Source of the DNA: Streptomyces sp. SirexAA-E
GTDB taxonomy: Bacteria; Actinomycetota; Actinomycetes; Streptomycetales; Streptomycetaceae
Length of the DNA stretch: 64,000 bases
Direction: 5' to 3'
NCBI RefSeq assembly: GCF_000177195.2
Contig: NC_015953.1
Span: 4,092,001 to 4,156,000 of the forward strand
Shown here: piece after piece, positions 50,120 to 58,062 of the stretch
Numbering within the stretch: the stretch's first letter is position 1
Layout of the letters: each line of letters begins with the position of its first letter
Translations under genes and position numbers: made by a program
Notes under the pieces: model-generated
Seen by the model: the letters and a program-made list of their open reading frames with translations, nothing else
What the model was told of the DNA's origin: nothing
The model's database searches: none

Positions 50120-50362
50120 ATGATGACGGCTACGGAACGGCGCAAAGAGGCAGCGGACAGAGTGCGGGCGGCGGAGGACGCCGTGGCCCGGTTGCGGGCG
50201 GGGCTCGCATCGGTCGGCGTGAAGCTGCCGTCGCTGCGCCTCGACCCGGCGTCGTGCGCGGGCAACGAGCCGGACCCGCTGGTGGATCTCGGCCGGTGCT
50301 CGATCGAGACGGCGCTGCGGCTGAGCGCCCAGCTCGAAGCGAAGGCGCCCCATGACAGTTGA
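50120..50362 (+). CDS. Small hypothetical protein
   Basis: 80 aa from ATG 50120 (GGGGA upstream). The first half is a charged amphipathic helix that could form a coiled coil (TERRKEAADRVRAAEDAVAR); the rest is DPLVDLGRCSIETALRLSAQ. It has no signal peptide. The next gene begins 11 bp before this one ends (ATG 50352), so the two are translationally coupled and may form a complex. No family recognised. Confidence 0.65.
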   Translation: MMTATERRKEAADRVRAAEDAVARLRAGLASVGVKLPSLRLDPASCAGNEPDPLVDLGRCSIETALRLSAQLEAKAPHDS

Positions 50363-50588
50363 AGGACTTGAGCCGTGTACGCCCGAGCCCGGCACGTTCG
50401 CCGTGGACGGGCGGGACGGCCGGGTGGGCCGGGTGATGGGCCGCGTCGGGCCGTACGTCCAGCTGCGACCGCCGGGGGGCGGCGCCGAGTGGGACTGTCC
50501 GCCGGACGCCGTGCACCCGGCGTCTCCGGGGCTGGTGCTGCGGGCCCGGGTGACGGAGATCAACCGGGAAGGGCAGCTGCCGCGGTGA
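50352..50588 (+). CDS. Small hypothetical protein
   Basis: 78 aa. TFAVDGRDGRVGRVMGRVGP then YVQLRPPGGGAEWDCPPDAV and ARVTEINREGQLPR suggest a small beta-barrel, possibly SH3-like. Overlaps the preceding gene by 11 bp in another frame. Pairs like this are common in Streptomyces; function unknown. Confidence 0.65.
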   Translation: MTVEGLEPCTPEPGTFAVDGRDGRVGRVMGRVGPYVQLRPPGGGAEWDCPPDAVHPASPGLVLRARVTEINREGQLPR

Positions 50589-50760
50589 CCGCCGACACGC
50601 CCCGTGAACCGGACGAGGGCGGGGCGTGCGGCACTCGGACCCGATGCCGCTCGGCGACCCCCTCGCGCTTCCCGCTTCCCGGGCCTTTCGGTGTCACCCT
50701 GCCCACGGGGGGCTTCCCGGCTCTTGCGCCCGGGACGCGGTGGGCCGGGAACAGCCGAAC

Positions 50761-50798
50761 GGCGGGGGCCGGCCCGTGTGTCCGGGCCTGCCCCCGCC
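50761..50798 (-). terminator. Terminator after the PRC-barrel gene
   Basis: GGCGGGGGC/GCCCCCGCC with inner GGCCCG/CGGGCC. A second hairpin, GCCTGCGG-CCTTA-CCGCAGGC (50811-50831), spans the stop codon. Confidence 0.75.
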
Positions 50799-50820
50799 TC
50801 TGTTCAGCGGGCCTGCGGCC

Positions 50821-51174
50821 TTACCGCAGGCGGTGGCCGACGTAGTAGCTCTCGACCTGCGCGTGGTAGGCCGGGTCGCCGACGTGCTTCTCCTTGTCGA
50901 ACTCCGGGGAGTCCTTGATCTGCTCCTTGGTCAGGTCGACGAAGATCGTCCGGTGCTCGGTGTCGATGCCCTTGACCGTGCCTGCGGGCAGGAGCACCTC
51001 CTTGCCGAAGATCCATACGCCGGTGTCGACCACGATGTAGGCGGAGCCCACATCGTCCGAGTGCTTGTCGACCTTCCCGATGCTTCCATCGGTCGCCTCG
51101 ACCGTGTAACCGGTCAGGTCGGCGCCCGCGGTGTGACCGCTTGTCGGCTCGTAACCCCACATGTGGTCGCTCAT
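50821..51174 (-). CDS. PRC-barrel domain protein
   Basis: 117 aa. ADLTGYTVEATDGSIGKVDK then SAYIVVDTGVWIFGKEVLLP and ITEQ-like KEQIKDSPEFDKEKHVGDPA fit the PRC-barrel fold found in photosynthetic reaction centre H subunits and in many stress proteins. AAGGAG precedes ATG 51174. It is soluble and acidic, with two histidines at the N-terminus. A gene for a small membrane protein lies upstream on the same strand behind its own terminator. Confidence 0.85.
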   Translation of the reverse strand: MSDHMWGYEPTSGHTAGADLTGYTVEATDGSIGKVDKHSDDVGSAYIVVDTGVWIFGKEVLLPAGTVKGIDTEHRTIFVDLTKEQIKDSPEFDKEKHVGDPAYHAQVESYYVGHRLR

Positions 51175-51267
51175 CTTCGGCTCCTTTCGTGACGGTCTAT
51201 TCGGTCTCAGTAAGGCGGGTGCCCCCGATCATGGGAGGCACACGCCTCGAAGTGAGGAGAAAAGAAA

Positions 51268-51306
51268 ATGCGGATGGGCCGGAAATATTTTCCGGCCCAT
51301 CCGCAT
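51268..51306 (-). terminator. Terminator after the small hydrophobic protein gene
   Basis: 18-bp perfect arms (ATGCGGATGGGCCGGAAA and complement) around a 3-nt loop. Confidence 0.85.
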
Positions 51307-51329
51307 CATTCATGCTGGTGAAGAGCTAT

Positions 51330-51500
51330 TTACCAGCGATACCACCGACCGCGCTTGCCACCACTTGCGGCGGGGCGGACGAAGAATCCGATCAGCCAGA
51401 CGATGAGTACGATCACCGCGATCCACCACAGTGCCTTGAGTGCGAAACCGGCACCGAAAAGAATCAGGGCGAGCAGAAGAACGAGAAGCAGGGGAACCAT
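51330..51500 (-). CDS. Small hydrophobic membrane protein
   Basis: 56 aa from ATG 51500, which has GGAGG 9 nt upstream. Two adjacent hydrophobic helices (VPLLLVLLLALILFGAGFAL and LWWIAVIVLIVWLIGFFV) and a basic C-terminus (GGKRGRWYRW). Small proteins of this kind are usually annotated only as hydrophobic proteins and are often stress-induced. It may form a hairpin in the membrane with both ends inside. Confidence 0.75.
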   Translation of the reverse strand: MVPLLLVLLLALILFGAGFALKALWWIAVIVLIVWLIGFFVRPAASGGKRGRWYRW

Positions 51501-51669
51501 AGTTATCAACCTCCGAGGCATCTGGTGCCCCTGAAGTAATTCCCTACACCGATCATCCTTAGATTCTTTTTACAGGCACCTTCCGGATGGCCCCCCGTCC
51601 GGTGGAACCGCTGGTCAGACGGTCCCTCGGGGGCGGGGCCCGGGGGCGGCCGGAGGTGCCCCGGAGGTG

Positions 51670-53226
51670 TCACACGCCTGCGGGTTCCTTCGCCGCGGAG
51701 TCGCCGGTACCGGTTCCGGCCGCAGGGCGGCCGGTGGCCGCGACCGTGGACGGGGCGGGTTCCTGGGAGACGTTGAACTCCTCCAGCAGGGCCTTGCTGA
51801 AGCCGAAGAAGTACGTGGCGACGAACCCGGCGACATAGCCGACCAGCAGGCCGCCCGCGTAGATCGCGATCGTCGTGCCGAGGCCGTGGTTGCCGTCCAG
51901 GAGGGGGAACAGGGCCCAGCCGGACGGGCCGATGGCCGTGGAGCCCACCGAGTCGCCGAGCTGGTTGAACAGGCCCACGAATCCGCCGCCGAACGCGCCG
52001 CCCACACATGCCGTGACGAACGGGCGCCCCAGGGGGAGCGAGACGCCGTAGATCAGCGGCTCGCCGACGCCCAGCAGGCCCGCGGGCATGGCGGACTTGA
52101 TGGTCTTGCGGATCGACTCGTTACGGGGGAGGCGCAGGTAGACCGCGGCCGCCGCGCCGACCTGGCCGGCTCCGGCCATCGCGAGGATCGGCAGCAGCAC
52201 CGTGAAACCCTGCTGTTCGATCAGCGTGGTGTGGATCGGGATGAGGGCCTGGTGCAGACCCAGCATCACGAGCGGCAGGAAGAACCCGCCGAGCAGGAAA
52301 CCCGCGCCGGCCCCGCCCGTGGAGAGCAGCCAGTCGGCGAACGTACCGATGGCGGAGGAGACCTCACCGGCCACGTACATCAGGCCGAAGATCGTGACGA
52401 GGCCGGAGATCAGGACGGTCAGCGTCGGGGTGACCAGGACGTCCAGCGCCTCGGGCACCCAACGGCGGCACCACTTCTCGACGTACACCGCGAGGACAGC
52501 CGCGCCCAGGGCACCGAGGACGCCGCCCTGGCCCGGGGCGAGGGTCTGGCCGAAGGCGTCGATGTTCGCGACGCCCGGGAAGACGATGATCGCGGCGACC
52601 GCGCCGCCCAGGATCGGCGTACCGCCGAACTCCTTCGCCGTGTTGTAGCCGACGAAGACCGCGATCAGCGCCATGAAGCCCGAGGCCATCGCGGCGAGCG
52701 CGGGCGTCACCGACGGCAGCCAGCCGAGGTTCACCAGCAGACCGTTGAGGCCGGCGATGATGCCGCAGCCGATCAGGGCGGGGATCAGCGGGACGAAGAT
52801 GTTCGCGATCCGGCGCAGGAACAGCTTGAACGGGGTGGCGTTCTTCGCCTTCTGCTGGGCCTTGATGGCCGCGCCCTGAGCGGCCAGCTCCTGCGCGGAT
52901 ACGGGCGCGGGCCCCGACGCGTCCGGGACCGCCGAGGCGGGGACGGGCTCGGGGGCCGAGGCACGGCCCTCCTCGACGAGGCGTTCGAACTCCGGGGTGA
53001 CCCGGGCGACGGTGCCCGGGCCGAGGACGATCTGGTAGGTGTCGTCCTCGACCACGCCCATGACAGCGGGGACGGCCTTGAGGGCCTCGTCGTCGACGAG
53101 GGAGCGGTCGCGCAGGCCGAGCCGGAGCCGGGTCATGCAGTGGGCGATCGAGCTGACGTTCGCCGCGCCACCGACGAGCGGAAGGATCGCGGCGGCGGTG
53201 GCGCGGTTCTTGTCTTCAGTAGCCAT
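51670..53226 (-). CDS. PTS EIIBC component, probably N-acetylmuramic acid-specific
   Basis: 518 aa. The EIIB domain is at the N-terminus (about 10-85) with the phosphocysteine in NVSSIAHCMTRLRLGLRD (Cys30). The EIIC domain of the glucose/sucrose superfamily follows from about 130 with PLIPALIGCGIIAGLNGLL, GYNTAKEFGGTPILGGAVAA and the substrate motif AGLLGVGEPLIYGVSLPLGR. No EIIA domain is present, so phosphate must come from a separate EIIA (Crr). It follows murQ by 45 bp in the same operon, so it most likely imports MurNAc as the 6-phosphate (MurP function). Confidence 0.88.
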   Translation of the reverse strand: MATEDKNRATAAAILPLVGGAANVSSIAHCMTRLRLGLRDRSLVDDEALKAVPAVMGVVEDDTYQIVLGPGTVARVTPEFERLVEEGRASAPEPVPASAVPDASGPAPVSAQELAAQGAAIKAQQKAKNATPFKLFLRRIANIFVPLIPALIGCGIIAGLNGLLVNLGWLPSVTPALAAMASGFMALIAVFVGYNTAKEFGGTPILGGAVAAIIVFPGVANIDAFGQTLAPGQGGVLGALGAAVLAVYVEKWCRRWVPEALDVLVTPTLTVLISGLVTIFGLMYVAGEVSSAIGTFADWLLSTGGAGAGFLLGGFFLPLVMLGLHQALIPIHTTLIEQQGFTVLLPILAMAGAGQVGAAAAVYLRLPRNESIRKTIKSAMPAGLLGVGEPLIYGVSLPLGRPFVTACVGGAFGGGFVGLFNQLGDSVGSTAIGPSGWALFPLLDGNHGLGTTIAIYAGGLLVGYVAGFVATYFFGFSKALLEEFNVSQEPAPSTVAATGRPAAGTGTGDSAAKEPAGV

Positions 53227-53271
53227 GGTGCGTGGTGCCTTGCTGTGCGGGGGACTGGTGCGTGCGGTGCG

Positions 53272-54240
53272 TCAGGTGGTGTGTACGGCCGCGAGGGCGG
53301 CGCGGAGGTGGCCGTGCGACTCGGTGAGGAGCCGGGAGGCCGTGGGGCCGTCGACCCCGCCCAGGATGGTGAGGACGGCGTTCTTCACCTCGCCCTCGGT
53401 GGCGGTGAGCGCCGCCTCGATCTCCTGGTCGGAGGCGCCGGTGGCGAGGGCGACGATCCGGCGGGAGCGGGCGCGCAGCTTCTCGTTGGAGGCGCGCACG
53501 TCGACCATCAGGTTCCCGTAGGTCTTGCCCAGCCGGATCATCGTGATCGTCGAGATCATGTTGAGGACGAGCTTCTGGGCCGTGCCCGCCTTGAGGCGGG
53601 TGGAGCCGGTCAGCAGCTCGGGACCGACGACGATCTCCAGCCCGTGTTCGGCGGCGGCGCCGAGGGCGGAGTCCGCGTTGCAGGAGAGGCCGAGGGTGAG
53701 CGCGCCCAGGGAGCGGGCGTGCTCGACGGCGCCGACGGCGTAGGGCGTGCGGCCGGAGGCGGAGATTCCGACCACCGTGTCGTCCGCGGTGAGGCCCAGC
53801 CCGTCGAGGTCGGCGGCGGCCAGCTCCTTGCTGTCCTCGGCGCCCTCGACGGCGGTGACCATCGCGGTGGGACCGCCCGCGATCAGGCCGATGACCTCGG
53901 ACGGGTCGGTGTTGAAGGTGGGCGGGCACTCGCTGGCGTCCAGGACGCCGAGGCGGCCCGCGGTGCCGGCACCCGCGTAGATCAGCCGGCCGCCGCGTGC
54001 CATGCGCTCGGCGGTGGCGTCGATCGCGGCGGCGATCTGCGGGAGTGCCCGGGCGACGGCGGTGGGGACGGTGCTGTCCTCGCCGTTCATGATGCGGGCT
54101 ATCTCCGCCGTGGGGAGCTGGTCGATCTCGGCGAGCTCCGGGCGGAACGCCTCGGTGGTCAGGGTGGCGAGCTGGGCGCGCAGTTCGCCGTAGCCGTCGG
54201 GGGTGGCGGCGTCGGCGTTGGCGTCGGTGGTGGAGGTCAT
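53272..54240 (-). CDS. murQ: N-acetylmuramic acid 6-phosphate etherase
   Basis: 322 aa SIS-domain enzyme. GELRAQLATLTTEAFRPELA leads into LIYAGAGTAGRLGVLDASEC (about 85-104), the phosphosugar-binding and catalytic region. VVGISASGRTPYAVGAVEHA and GSTRLKAGTAQKLVLNMIST follow. It cleaves the lactyl ether of MurNAc-6-P to give GlcNAc-6-P and D-lactate; GlcNAc-6-P feeds the NagA enzyme encoded at 29422. ATG 54240 is chosen; GTG 54267 is in frame. Confidence 0.95.
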   Translation of the reverse strand: MTSTTDANADAATPDGYGELRAQLATLTTEAFRPELAEIDQLPTAEIARIMNGEDSTVPTAVARALPQIAAAIDATAERMARGGRLIYAGAGTAGRLGVLDASECPPTFNTDPSEVIGLIAGGPTAMVTAVEGAEDSKELAAADLDGLGLTADDTVVGISASGRTPYAVGAVEHARSLGALTLGLSCNADSALGAAAEHGLEIVVGPELLTGSTRLKAGTAQKLVLNMISTITMIRLGKTYGNLMVDVRASNEKLRARSRRIVALATGASDQEIEAALTATEGEVKNAVLTILGGVDGPTASRLLTESHGHLRAALAAVHTT

Positions 54241-54319
54241 GGACGGCGGCTCTGCTTTCTCGTTCACATCACGTGCGGGTGCGGGGGCGGGTGTCGTGCG
54301 GGCGGCGCGGGGGCGCGCG

Positions 54320-55237
54320 TCAGCGGCTGCGGGGCGTGTGGCGGTGGGCGAGCGCCTCGTACGAGGCGGACAGCGCGGGCGCGGCCGTCTCGTAGGTGCG
54401 CTGGGCGACCCCTATGAAGAGGCAGTCCACGACCAGCAGCTGACTCGTGCGGCTGGACATGGCGGCGGGCCGCAGCTCGCTCTCCCGGGCGGTCGAGGTG
54501 GTCAGGATGTGGTCGGCGTACTGCGTGACCGGTCCGTCGGGGCGGCCGGTGATCGCGATCGTCGTCGCGCCGCGGTCGAAGGCGACCCGCAGCGGCTCTA
54601 TGACGTCACCGGTCGAGCCGGAGTGGGTGATGGCGATGGCCACGTCCCCCGAGCGGAGCTGCACCGCGTTGGTCACGGCGAGGTGCGGGTCCGTGTGCGC
54701 GTGGGCTATCAGGCCGATGCGGAGCAGCTTCTGCGCCAGGTCCTGGCCGACGAGGGAGGAGGCACCCACGCCGTAGACGTCGATGCGGCGGGCCGTCGCG
54801 GCGGCGGCCACGGCGGCGCCGAGCTGGACGGTGTCGAGTCCGGCGGCGGTGTCGGCGAGGGTCTGCTGCTCGTCGTAGGCGAGCTTGGTGACGACGTCGG
54901 CGATCGGGTCGTCGACGGCGATGTCCGCGGTGACGGCGGGCGCCCGGCCGGACTGCTGGTGGGCGGCGAGCCCGGCGAGGGCCAGGCGCAGATCGCGGTA
55001 GCCCGGATAGCCCAGGAGGCGGGCCGTACGGACCACGGTGGCCTCGCTGGTGCCGGTGAGCTCGGCGAGACCGGTGACGGTGAGGGCGGCGCATCCGGCG
55101 GGGTCCCCCGCGACGGCTTCGGCCACCCGCTGCATGGAGCGGGTCATGGACGGGGCGAGTGTTCGCACCTTGGCCGCGAGGGCCGCCGGCGCGGGCGGGG
55201 AATCAGCGCTGAAACTTTCCTTCACGTCATTGGTCAC
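54320..55237 (-). CDS. murR: MurR/RpiR family regulator
   Basis: 305 aa. N-terminal RpiR helix-turn-helix (about 30-95: PSMTRSMQRVAEAVAGDPAG, CAALTVTGLAELTGTSEATV) and a C-terminal SIS domain (about 135-265: IDVYGVGASSLVGQDLAQKL, VAIAITHSGSTGDVIEPLRV) that should bind MurNAc-6-P or a related sugar phosphate. It is first in the operon with murQ and the PTS gene, 79 bp before murQ. GTG 55237 is 6 nt after a TATCTT -10 box that lies inside a palindrome, so autoregulation is likely. Confidence 0.9.
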   Translation of the reverse strand: MTNDVKESFSADSPPAPAALAAKVRTLAPSMTRSMQRVAEAVAGDPAGCAALTVTGLAELTGTSEATVVRTARLLGYPGYRDLRLALAGLAAHQQSGRAPAVTADIAVDDPIADVVTKLAYDEQQTLADTAAGLDTVQLGAAVAAAATARRIDVYGVGASSLVGQDLAQKLLRIGLIAHAHTDPHLAVTNAVQLRSGDVAIAITHSGSTGDVIEPLRVAFDRGATTIAITGRPDGPVTQYADHILTTSTARESELRPAAMSSRTSQLLVVDCLFIGVAQRTYETAAPALSASYEALAHRHTPRSR

Positions 55238-55239
55238 GC

Positions 55240-55256
55240 TTGAAAGATATTTTCAA
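55240..55256. promoter_or_regulatory. MurR operator candidate overlapping the murR -10 box
   Basis: TTGAAA-GATAT-TTTCAA, 6-bp perfect arms, ends 3 bp before the murR start. The minus-strand -10 box TATCTT (55244-55249) lies inside it. Confidence 0.72.
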
Positions 55257-55338
55257 CGCTGGGACCCGTCAACCCCCTTTGGTCCCTACCTGTGGAAAAC
55301 TCTCCGGCTCACGTTTCGGCCCGCGCGGCAGGAGGACA

Positions 55339-55716
55339 ATGGAGGACATGGAGCTGAACACCCTGGAGCAGCGGCTGCACACCGCACGGGCGCTGGTGAT
55401 GGCCGACCTGGTGGCGGGAGACGTCGCCGAGGCGCAGATCGTCTCGCTGGTGGAGGACGCGGTGACCCACCGGCGGTGGTGGGTCGAGCAGTGGCCCGAG
55501 GGCGCGTCCTTCGTCACCGGCCTGATCGCGCAGGACGTCCAGGACGCTCTGCTGGAGCGGTACGGCCGCTGGCCGCTGTGCCCGGTCTGCACCGAGGGCG
55601 GACCGCACGCGCTCGACGTCGAACCGGAGCTCGGCCCCGACCCGCACTGGGTCTGTACGGAGTCCGCGGTGTCCGTCGCCCCGGTGGGGGCGCTCGCCAA
55701 GGTGCTGCGCCGGTGA
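55339..55716 (+). CDS. Hypothetical protein with a CxxC pair
   Basis: 125 aa from ATG 55339 (GGAGG 5 nt upstream). The N-terminal half is helical (LNTLEQRLHTARALVMADLV); then RWWVEQWPEGASFVTGLIAQ and a metal- or disulfide-type CPVCTEGGPHALDVEPELGP, followed by WVCTESAVSV. The stop overlaps the GTG of the DUF4031 gene, so the two are coupled. No named family recognised. Confidence 0.75.
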   Translation: MEDMELNTLEQRLHTARALVMADLVAGDVAEAQIVSLVEDAVTHRRWWVEQWPEGASFVTGLIAQDVQDALLERYGRWPLCPVCTEGGPHALDVEPELGPDPHWVCTESAVSVAPVGALAKVLRR

Positions 55717-56018
55717 CCGTCTACATCGACCCGCCGACCTGGCCGGGCCACGGGCGCATGTGGTCGCACCTGGTCAGCGACGTGTCGTTCGAGGAACTGC
55801 ACGCTTTCGCCGCCCGTATCGGCTGCCCGCCGCGGGCCTTCGAGCGCGACCATTACGACGTACCCGAGGCGCATTACGCGGACGCGGTGCGCGCGGGCGC
55901 GAAGGAGGTCGGCTCGAAGGAGATCGTGCGCCGGATCACGGCCGCCGGGCTGCGGCGCCCGAAGGGCCGCCCGGCGCCGTCTCTCCCCGCGTCTACGGCG
56001 CCGTCCGCGTCTGTGTGA
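55713..56018 (+). CDS. DUF4031 domain protein
   Basis: 101 aa. TVYIDPPTWPGHGRMWSHLV, SDVSFEELHAFAARIGCPPR and AFERDHYDVPEAHYADAVRA are the DUF4031 signature; the C-terminal Ala/Pro/Ser tail is poorly structured. The family is small, cytoplasmic and uncharacterised. It is coupled to the preceding gene by GTGA. Its last 26 bp overlap the end of the minus-strand MFS gene. Confidence 0.88.
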   Translation: MTVYIDPPTWPGHGRMWSHLVSDVSFEELHAFAARIGCPPRAFERDHYDVPEAHYADAVRAGAKEVGSKEIVRRITAAGLRRPKGRPAPSLPASTAPSASV

Positions 56019-57264
56019 CGGCGGCCGGTGAGCCCGCGGCGGTCCGGGGTGCCGAGTCGGCGCCCGCGACCCGCCGCGACGGCCTGCCGCCGCCGCCCAG
56101 CCGCAGCGCCACCGTCACGGCCGCCAGGCCGACGACCAGCATGGCCGCGCCCGCCCACGCGGTCGCCCGGAAGCCGAAGTCCGCGTCGATCACGGCCCCG
56201 CCGAGCCACGGGCCGCTCGTGTTCCCCAGGTTGAAGGCGGCCGTCGTCGTCGCGCCCGCCAGCGTCGGGGCCGCGCCCGCCACGTTGAACATCCGGGCGT
56301 TGAGCGCCGGGGCGGTGAAGAACGCGGAGAAGCCCAGCAGGAACGCCAGCACGACCACCGCGACCTGGCTGGACGCGAGCAGGGCCAGCGCCACCAGGAA
56401 GACCGTCGACGCGCTGATGCCGCTCAGCAGCACACCGAAGAGGTGCGCGTCCGCGACCCGTCCGCCGATCGTCGTGCCGACCAGCGCGCCGAGGCCGAAC
56501 AGCGCCAGCACCCACGGCACCCAGCCCGAGCTCAGCCCCGCGACGTCCGTCAGCAGCGGCGCGAGGTAGCTGAACGCGCAGAACACGCCGCCGGCGGCGA
56601 GCGCGGTGATGACGATCGCCAACCACACCTGACGATCCCGGTAGATCGCCACCTCACGCCTCAGCTGCGGCTTCTCCTCCGGCAGCGGGATGCGCGGGAT
56701 CCGCGTGACGACCCCGACCAGGGCCACCGCGGAGGCGGCGCCCACCGCCCAGAACGCCGAACGCCAGCCGAAGTGCTCGCCGAGGAACGCTCCGAGCGGC
56801 ACACCCAGCACGTTGGCGATCGACAGTCCGCCGATCATCACGGCCATCGCCCTCGCCCGCGCGTTCACCGGCACCATCGCGATGGCGACGGCCGCCCCGA
56901 CCGCCCAGAACCCGGCGCACGCAAGCGCACTCACCACCCGGGAGACGAACAGCACGTTGTACGTGGGGGCCAGAGCGCCCGCGATCTGGCCCAGCCCGAA
57001 GACCGAGATGAGGGCGATGAGCGTCGTACGACGGGGCAGCCGGAGCGTGGCCACGGCCAGCAGCGGGGCGCCGACGACCATGCCGATCGCGAACGCGGAT
57101 ATGAGGAGCCCGGCCTGCGGAATCGACACGTCCATGTCGTCCGCGATCGGCGGCAGCAGCCCGGACAGCATGAACTCACTGGTGCCGAGAGCGAAGACCG
57201 AGAGGCCGAGGATGTACACGGCCAGTGGCATACGGGGACGGTGACGGGAAGCAGAATCGGACAT
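55993..57264 (-). CDS. MFS transporter, DHA1/AraJ-like
   Basis: 423 aa, 12 helices. MPLAVYILGLSVFALGTSEF then MLSGLLPPIADDMDVSIPQA is the classic start of the AraJ/Cmx (DHA1) exporters; LPRRTTLIALISVFGLGQIA is the helix 2-3 loop region. Members export chloramphenicol, sugars or other small molecules; the substrate here is unknown. ATG 57264 is chosen over an upstream in-frame ATG at 57297. Its 3' end overlaps the convergent DUF4031 gene. Confidence 0.88.
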   Translation of the reverse strand: MSDSASRHRPRMPLAVYILGLSVFALGTSEFMLSGLLPPIADDMDVSIPQAGLLISAFAIGMVVGAPLLAVATLRLPRRTTLIALISVFGLGQIAGALAPTYNVLFVSRVVSALACAGFWAVGAAVAIAMVPVNARARAMAVMIGGLSIANVLGVPLGAFLGEHFGWRSAFWAVGAASAVALVGVVTRIPRIPLPEEKPQLRREVAIYRDRQVWLAIVITALAAGGVFCAFSYLAPLLTDVAGLSSGWVPWVLALFGLGALVGTTIGGRVADAHLFGVLLSGISASTVFLVALALLASSQVAVVVLAFLLGFSAFFTAPALNARMFNVAGAAPTLAGATTTAAFNLGNTSGPWLGGAVIDADFGFRATAWAGAAMLVVGLAAVTVALRLGGGGRPSRRVAGADSAPRTAAGSPAAVTQTRTAP

Positions 57265-57343
57265 GACACACAGCAACAGTGACGCGGTGCGCGCCATTCC
57301 CCCTCCCGGCGCCTGCCGGACGACCGGAAGCGCCGACAGGCTC

Positions 57344-57988
57344 TCAGCCGGTGAGCAGCTCCAGCTCCGTCGTCAGGTTCTGCCGGGCCCGCGGCTCCCA
57401 CACCTCGGCCCCGTGGGGCGTACGGAACAGGCGGGGCAGCCCCAGCAGTTGGCGCAGCACATCGGCCCGGCCCGCCCGGAAGGCGTCGTCCGGGACGAAG
57501 CCGTACTCCTCGCGCACCTGGGCCGCGTAGGCCGCGTACTCCTTCGGGGCCGAGGCCAGGATCGCCAGGTCGGCGTCGCAGAGCACCTCGCCGTTGGTGT
57601 CGCCGTCCGCCGGATCGTGGCCGACGGTGAGCCGCACCAGCCGGGCGACCTCGGCCGTCGCCGCGTCCGGGAGACCGGCCTCCGGCAGGGCCCGCTCGGC
57701 GAGGGCGGCGCTGCGTTCCTCGTTCTCGGAGCGGTCGGGCCGGTAGACCGCGTCGTGGAACCAGACGGCCAGGCGGACCAGGTCCGGGTCGGCGGCGTGG
57801 GCGGCCAGGGTGTCGACGTGGTCCAGGACCTGGGTGAGGTGGGCGGTGGTGTGGTAGCGCCGCTGGGGTTCGGCCCAGCGTCCCAGCAGGTTGTCGGCGT
57901 ACGGCAGCGGGTCGGGCGAGGCGTCGCCGCCCCGGGCGGCGACGAGGGCGTCCTGCCAGCGGACGCGGAGCGTGGAGGCGTCGGTCAT
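57344..57988 (-). CDS. HD-domain predicted metal-dependent phosphohydrolase
   Basis: 214 aa. The His/Asp metal site is RRYHTTAHLTQVLDHVDTLA (about 40-60) and VWFHDAVYRPDRSENEERSA (about 75-95), with a third set in LCDADLAILASAP. It belongs to a small HD family often misnamed after a eukaryotic receptor subunit. Substrate may be a nucleotide, but nothing here identifies it. Leaderless start: TACCCT is 6 nt before ATG 57988. It is divergent from pxpA. Confidence 0.82.
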   Translation of the reverse strand: MTDASTLRVRWQDALVAARGGDASPDPLPYADNLLGRWAEPQRRYHTTAHLTQVLDHVDTLAAHAADPDLVRLAVWFHDAVYRPDRSENEERSAALAERALPEAGLPDAATAEVARLVRLTVGHDPADGDTNGEVLCDADLAILASAPKEYAAYAAQVREEYGFVPDDAFRAGRADVLRQLLGLPRLFRTPHGAEVWEPRARQNLTTELELLTG

Positions 57989-57994
57989 AGGGCG

Positions 57995-58000
57995 AGGGTA
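57995..58000 (-). promoter_or_regulatory. -10 box of a leaderless HD-gene promoter
   Basis: TACCCT on the minus strand, 6 nt before ATG 57988. Confidence 0.45.
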
Positions 58001-58050
58001 GAGCGGGCGGTGCCGGGGCCGGGACCTTGTCGGGCGGGGCGGCGACTGGT

Positions 58051-58056
58051 TACTTT
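58051..58056 (+). promoter_or_regulatory. -10 box of a leaderless pxpABC promoter
   Basis: TACTTT, 6 nt before GTG 58063. Confidence 0.45.
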
Positions 58057-58062
58057 GCGGCG

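Noticed and set aside
51175..51260. A SigB-type promoter for the PRC-barrel gene
   Set aside because: No GTTT-N14-GGGTA pattern could be found upstream of either 51174 or 51500.
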